Positions 14,829 to 18,122 of a DNA stretch of 18,122 bases are shown in pieces. The stretch spans positions 1 through 18,122 of the forward strand of contig CATOMC010000024.1 of NCBI GenBank assembly GCA_951801245.1, written 5' to 3'. This DNA comes from an uncultured Lachnospiraceae bacterium. Its GTDB lineage: Bacteria; Bacillota_A; Clostridia; Lachnospirales; Lachnospiraceae. A program made the translations under genes and the position numbers. Every line of letters begins with the position of its first letter. The first letter of the stretch is position 1. Under the pieces are notes generated by a model. The model was not told the DNA's origin. It made no database searches and worked only from the letters and a program-made list of their open reading frames with translations.

Positions 14829-14869
14829 TTTCACAGGGTAACAGCGGACATATCCGCGCGGGTGTGAAA
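14829..14869 (+). other. Interrupted hairpin after the two-helix membrane protein gene
   Basis: The outer arm TTTCACA (14829-14835) pairs with TGTGAAA (14863-14869). An inner perfect stem GCGGA (14844-14848) with TCCGC (14853-14857) has the loop CATA. No T-run follows, so termination cannot be claimed. It lies between two transcription units and may end the protease operon transcript or belong to the leader of the epimerase gene. Confidence 0.4.
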
Positions 14870-14921
14870 AAGAAAGGCGAAGCAGGAAAAGTCTAGGATA
14901 TACGTTTATCATAAAATGTGA

Positions 14922-14927
14922 TAGAAT
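14922..14927 (+). promoter_or_regulatory. Possible -10 element for the epimerase gene
   Basis: TAGAAT (14922-14927), preceded by TGTGA, resembles the TATGGTAGAAT element at 1285-1295. The base hexamer 17 positions upstream (TATACG) is not a -35 consensus. It lies 57 bases upstream of the start codon. Confidence 0.35.
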
Positions 14928-14984
14928 AAACAGGATGGGTATTTATATGGGGTATTACTAATTTAGGACAGAAAGGGGTTTACT

Positions 14985-15860
14985 ATGGCATTATTTCAAA
15001 TCAGTAACGATAAGATCACCATACAGGTGGACAGTCTGGGGGCGGAGCTTAAGTCTTTGAAAAGCGTTGCGCAGGGCAGGGAATATATGTGGCATGCGGA
15101 TCCGGCCTACTGGCAACGGACTTCACCGGTTCTGTTTCCGTTTGTGGGCGGCTTGAAAGGCGGCGTTTACCGCACGGAGGGCAGAGAGTATCCTATGGGA
15201 CAGCATGGGTTTGCCAGGGATATGGAATTTCAGCTAAAGAGTCAGGTGGCCTCCGAAATCTGGTTCCGGCTGGAAGCGAATGAAGAGACGCTTACGAAAT
15301 ATCCTTATCCGTTCCTGCTGGAGATCGGTTATGAACTGACGGGGGATACAGTCGTGGTCAAGTGGCGGGTGAAGAATCCGGGAGAGGAGACCATGTATTT
15401 TGCCATCGGCGGGCATCCGGGCTTCTTATGTCCGATCGACCCTGACAGGAAGCAGACGGATTATGGTCTTGTGTTTGACGCAAAAGATCAGGTCGTATCT
15501 TCTTGTATTGAAAACGGGCTGATAAATGGCCAGACGAAAACATATGCACTGCGAAACGGTATCCTGCCTGTCACGGAACATCTTTTTGGCGGGGACGCGC
15601 TTGTGATCGAGAACAACCAGGCGCAGAGTGTGGCGCTTGCAGGGCCGGACGGAAAGGCATATCTGACGGTTGCGTTTGATGCGCCATTATTTGGTGTCTG
15701 GTCGCCGCCGGGCAAAAATGCACCGTTTATCTGTATTGAACCATGGTACGGCCGGTGTGACAGTATGGATTTTACAGGAGATCTCAAAGAACGTGCATGG
15801 GAACAGGAACTTCCGGCAGGGGATGTGTTTGCCGCGGAATATAAGATCACGATCGCATGA
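14985..15860 (+). CDS. Aldose 1-epimerase family protein (LacX-like)
   Basis: A 291-residue protein of the galactose-mutarotase-like beta-sandwich fold, which interconverts anomers of sugars or sugar phosphates. Family features are LGAELKSLK near residue 20, the segment LFPFVGGLKGGVYRTEGREY, HGFARDMEF with the conserved His, GGHPGF and the C-terminal EPWYGRCD with the catalytic-type Glu. It resembles the cytoplasmic LacX/YeaD-type group more than GalM proper, in which the ligand is often not a simple free hexose; the exact substrate is open. There is no signal peptide. The start is set by AAAGGGG shortly before the ATG. The ABC transporter genes begin 19 bases downstream, so it may head that transcript, though no functional link is obvious. 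Confidence 0.9.
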   Translation: MALFQISNDKITIQVDSLGAELKSLKSVAQGREYMWHADPAYWQRTSPVLFPFVGGLKGGVYRTEGREYPMGQHGFARDMEFQLKSQVASEIWFRLEANEETLTKYPYPFLLEIGYELTGDTVVVKWRVKNPGEETMYFAIGGHPGFLCPIDPDRKQTDYGLVFDAKDQVVSSCIENGLINGQTKTYALRNGILPVTEHLFGGDALVIENNQAQSVALAGPDGKAYLTVAFDAPLFGVWSPPGKNAPFICIEPWYGRCDSMDFTGDLKERAWEQELPAGDVFAAEYKITIA

Positions 15861-15879
15861 GGAGCGAAGGAGGTAATAT

Positions 15880-16578
15880 ATGGCACCGATTGTACAGTGT
15901 ATGGGACTGACGAAAACCTATGGAAGAAAGATAGCCTTAAATCAGATACATTTGAATCTGGAGCGAAGCAGGATCATAGGCTTACTGGGGCCAAACGGAA
16001 GCGGGAAGACCACGCTCATTAAGATTATGAACGGCCTCTTAAAGCCTACGGCCGGTGATGTGCTGATCAATGGACAAAGACCGGGGATTGATACCAAATT
16101 CAGGATTTCCTACCTGCCGGAGCGGACCTATCTGAATCCGGCCATGAAGGTGATCGAAGTGGTTCAGTATTTTCAGGACTTTTATCCCGATTTCCGGATG
16201 GACAGGGCTTATGATATGCTTTCGCGCCTGCAGATTCAACCCAATGAGAGATTAAAGAATCTGTCTAAAGGTACCAAAGAGAAGGTGCAATTGATCCTGG
16301 TCATGAGCAGGGATGCGGACCTGTATATTCTGGATGAGCCGATCGCTGGTGTGGATCCGGCTTCCCGGGACTATATCCTGCATACGATTGTCAGTAATTA
16401 TAACAGAAATGCTTCCATTCTGCTGTCCACCCATTTGATCTCGGATGTGGAGAACATTCTGGATGATGTGGTATTTATCAAATACGGAAGTATTGTCCTG
16501 CAGGCAGCAGCGGAGCAGATCAGGCAGAATGAGCATAAATCCATAGACCGATTCTTCAGGGAGGTGTTCGCATGTTAG
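15880..16578 (+). CDS. ABC transporter ATP-binding protein
   Basis: A 232-residue ATPase of an ABC-2 type exporter. Walker A is GPNGSGKTT (about 36-44), the signature is LSKGT in place of LSGGQ, Walker B is LYILDEP followed by AGVDP, and the switch His lies in STHLISD. The SKGTKEK variant signature is common in the YtrB-like/ABC-2 group rather than a defect. The ATG at 15880 follows GAAGGAGG seven bases upstream. The stop overlaps the permease start by seven bases (ATGTTAG), so the pair is translationally coupled and probably forms a complex of two ATPases and two permeases. Unlike many similar Gram-positive loci, no GntR-type regulator gene precedes it. The transported substrate is unknown. 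Confidence 0.94.
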   Translation: MAPIVQCMGLTKTYGRKIALNQIHLNLERSRIIGLLGPNGSGKTTLIKIMNGLLKPTAGDVLINGQRPGIDTKFRISYLPERTYLNPAMKVIEVVQYFQDFYPDFRMDRAYDMLSRLQIQPNERLKNLSKGTKEKVQLILVMSRDADLYILDEPIAGVDPASRDYILHTIVSNYNRNASILLSTHLISDVENILDDVVFIKYGSIVLQAAAEQIRQNEHKSIDRFFREVFAC

Positions 16579-17360
16579 GCAAATTGATGAAATACGAGTG
16601 GAAGGCCACTTGGAAGTTTATGTGCATTGCGAACCTGGCGATCATCGTGATGACGATTCTGGCGGACATTACCGTGAAACTGGATTTTTTCTCATATGAT
16701 AAGGATGATATGCTGCAGTTTATAGCCATGATGGTCATGATGACATATGTGTTAAGTATGTTTGCGATGGTGATTGGGGTGGCGATTTTCCTGGTGTATC
16801 GCTTCTATACTTCTACTTACAGTGATCAGGGGTATCTATTACATACATTGCCGGTAGACAAACATCATATCATTATCTCTAAGGTATTGGTGAGCGCACT
16901 GTGGATTATCATATGTGAACTGATGATGTATTTGTCCATTCTGGTGCTGATTGCGTCCAATGGAGAATTGCTTGAAATTATGGCTGAAAGTATGGAACAG
17001 ATTGTATCACTGGTAATCTATGATGATACGCAGTTAAGGGGATTTGCGATATTTATGACCATAATAGCGGCTCTGTTTAGTTTGTTTGCCAAATTATTGA
17101 AGGTGACGGCATGTATATCTCTGGGACAGCTTTCGGCGAATCATAAGCTGCTGTTCTCGGTGCTGTACTATTTTGGAATCTATATTGTACAGAAGATTTT
17201 TACGGCAGTTACTTTTGTCTTTGAACTGGCGATCAGCAAAGACAGTTACCGGATGGATTTGTACGGATGGGAGAGCATGCTGTTGTCGGGTATCTTATAT
17301 AGTGTGATTTTCTATCTGATCACCTGGTATGTGATGGATAAGAAGTTAAATTTGGAATAG
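16572..17360 (+). CDS. ABC-2 type transporter permease
   Basis: A 262-residue membrane protein with about six helices (near 14-34, 48-75, 105-127, 156-178, 185-215 and 232-255), the usual number for an ABC-2 permease. Between helices 2 and 3 lies SDQGYLLHTLPVDKHHIIISK, a motif I associate with clostridial ABC-2 permeases, where it probably forms the coupling helix to the ATPase. The ATG follows AGGGAGG and lies inside the end of the ATPase gene, so the two subunits are coupled. No substrate-binding lipoprotein is nearby, which agrees with an exporter or lipid/peptide-efflux role rather than uptake. Confidence 0.88.
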   Translation: MLGKLMKYEWKATWKFMCIANLAIIVMTILADITVKLDFFSYDKDDMLQFIAMMVMMTYVLSMFAMVIGVAIFLVYRFYTSTYSDQGYLLHTLPVDKHHIIISKVLVSALWIIICELMMYLSILVLIASNGELLEIMAESMEQIVSLVIYDDTQLRGFAIFMTIIAALFSLFAKLLKVTACISLGQLSANHKLLFSVLYYFGIYIVQKIFTAVTFVFELAISKDSYRMDLYGWESMLLSGILYSVIFYLITWYVMDKKLNLE

Positions 17361-17394
17361 CCATTATGAAAGGTAAGAAAGGAAGGATGTAATC

Positions 17395-18122
17395 ATGACA
17401 AAAATTGATATCGTCTCCGGATTCCTGGGAGCCGGCAAAACAACATTGATTAAGAAACTTTTGAAAGAGGCTCTGGCGGATACGAAAGTGGTATTGATTG
17501 AAAATGAATTTGGCGAGATCGGTATTGACGGCGGTTTCTTAAAAGAGGCAGGTATAGAGATCAAGGAAATGAATTCCGGCTGTATCTGCTGTTCACTGGT
17601 AGGGGATTTTGGCACATCCTTAAAAGAAGTATTGGATACTTACTCGCCGGAACGGATTCTGATCGAGCCCTCAGGTGTGGGCAAACTGTCAGATGTCATG
17701 AAAGCGGTTCAGGATGCCATGGCGGACAGAGAAGTAGCGTTAAACAGCGCTGTGGCGGTAGTGGATGCCTGCAAGTGCAAAATGTATATCAAGAATTTCG
17801 GGGAGTTCTTTATCAATCAGATTGAACATGCGGGGACGATCGTATTAAGCAGGACAGACAAACTGAGTGAGGAGAAACTGGCAGCCTGCGTGGCGATGGT
17901 CAGGGAGCACAATGCGGAAGCGACCATTATCACGACACCCTGGGATGCCCTGGAAGGCAGGGATATCCTGGAGACCATTGAGGGCGCCAAGGATCTTGAG
18001 GCACAACTGATGCAGGAAGTGATGAAGATGCATGAGGAGCATCATGAACATGGACATGAAGGGCACGACGACGAGCACGATCATGAGTGCTGCCATCATG
18101 AGCATGGACATGAAGGGCACGA
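17395..18122 (+). CDS. CobW/P47K-family GTPase with His-rich segment, cut by window end
   Basis: The first 242 residues of a CobW-family (G3E) GTPase; this family delivers metals such as zinc or cobalt to client proteins or cofactors. Walker A is GFLGAGKTT (9-17), the family segment ENEFGEIGID is at 36-45 and the metal-binding CxCC is GCICCSLVGDF with C63, C65 and C66. LIEPSGVGK at 89-97 is the Walker B region. The guanine-recognition motif NKxD is not canonical: the aligned stretch reads LSRTDK. From about residue 210 the chain becomes very His/Glu/Asp-rich with two Cys (EHHEHGHEGH and later HECCHHEHGHEGH), a likely metal buffer. The C-terminal CobW domain is beyond the window. GGAAGG eight bases upstream fixes the start, 34 bases after the permease stop. 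Confidence 0.92.
   Translation, partial: MTKIDIVSGFLGAGKTTLIKKLLKEALADTKVVLIENEFGEIGIDGGFLKEAGIEIKEMNSGCICCSLVGDFGTSLKEVLDTYSPERILIEPSGVGKLSDVMKAVQDAMADREVALNSAVAVVDACKCKMYIKNFGEFFINQIEHAGTIVLSRTDKLSEEKLAACVAMVREHNAEATIITTPWDALEGRDILETIEGAKDLEAQLMQEVMKMHEEHHEHGHEGHDDEHDHECCHHEHGHEGH
18043..18122 (+). repeat. 26-base direct repeat inside the CobW His-rich segment
   Basis: The 26 bases at 18043-18068 recur at 18097-18122 with a single change (A to G in a silent third position), 54 bases apart and in the same reading frame. Both copies encode HEHGHEGH. The second copy reaches the window edge, so the number of units is unknown. An 18-codon tandem duplication is the simplest explanation. Confidence 0.85.

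Noticed and set aside
15880..16578. ABC ATPase signature LSKGT instead of LSGGQ as a sign of an inactive ATPase
   Set aside because: Variant signatures of this kind are usual in the ABC-2/YtrB-like group, and the Walker A, Walker B and switch His are intact.
17366..17392. Eight-codon frame ending in ATG-TAA just before the CobW gene
   Set aside because: It is made largely of the CobW ribosome binding site sequence; nothing supports it as a gene.
1..18122. CRISPR array, prophage, transposon or toxin-antitoxin module
   Set aside because: No regularly spaced repeats, integrase, transposase or small toxin-like gene pair is visible on either strand.

Overview
The window looks like an ordinary chromosomal segment from a mid-GC, probably spore-forming member of the Lachnospiraceae or a close clostridial relative. 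The grounds are the dgt-dnaG-rpoD-trmK order, a Lachnospiraceae-like RNase P RNA, a GerMN-domain lipoprotein, DUF4125 and zinc-ribbon membrane proteins, and strong AGGAGG-type ribosome binding sites. I see no transposase, integrase, phage gene or CRISPR array. The species assignment is inference.

Layout. 1-74 is the tail of an unrecognised gene. 263-1072 encodes a protein of two fused hemerythrin domains. A tRNA-Leu(CAG) with its own promoter and terminator follows. 1345-2583 is a two-gene operon (GerMN lipoprotein, then a DUF4125 protein) ending in a terminator that lies inside the 3' end of the convergent gene. 2609-4692 (minus strand) holds a zinc-ribbon six-helix membrane protein and a condensation/alcohol-acetyltransferase-like enzyme. 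They are transcribed away from an HSL-type esterase at 4817-5734, and the divergent promoters physically overlap.

5897-12369 is the macromolecular synthesis block: dNTPase (dgt), primase (dnaG), primary sigma factor (rpoD), tRNA adenine-N1 methyltransferase (trmK) and a nucleoside kinase with a TGS/ThrRS-like N-terminus. A sequence matching the sigma-H consensus lies just upstream of dgt, which would tie primase and sigma-A synthesis to the transition into stationary phase or sporulation. rnpB (RNase P RNA) follows with its own promoter, then an imperfect long hairpin.

12977-14804 is a secreted trypsin-like protease overlapping a two-helix membrane protein of unknown function. 14985-17360 holds an aldose-1-epimerase-like protein and an ABC-2 type ATPase/permease pair. 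From 17395 a CobW-family metal-handling GTPase with a His-rich, internally duplicated segment runs off the window end.

I found no clearly new multi-gene system. The points most worth follow-up are the substituted iron ligand in both hemerythrin domains, the sigma-H-like promoter on the dnaG-rpoD operon, the divergent acyltransferase/esterase locus, the protease/membrane-protein pair, and the CobW protein's His-rich duplication and missing NKxD motif.
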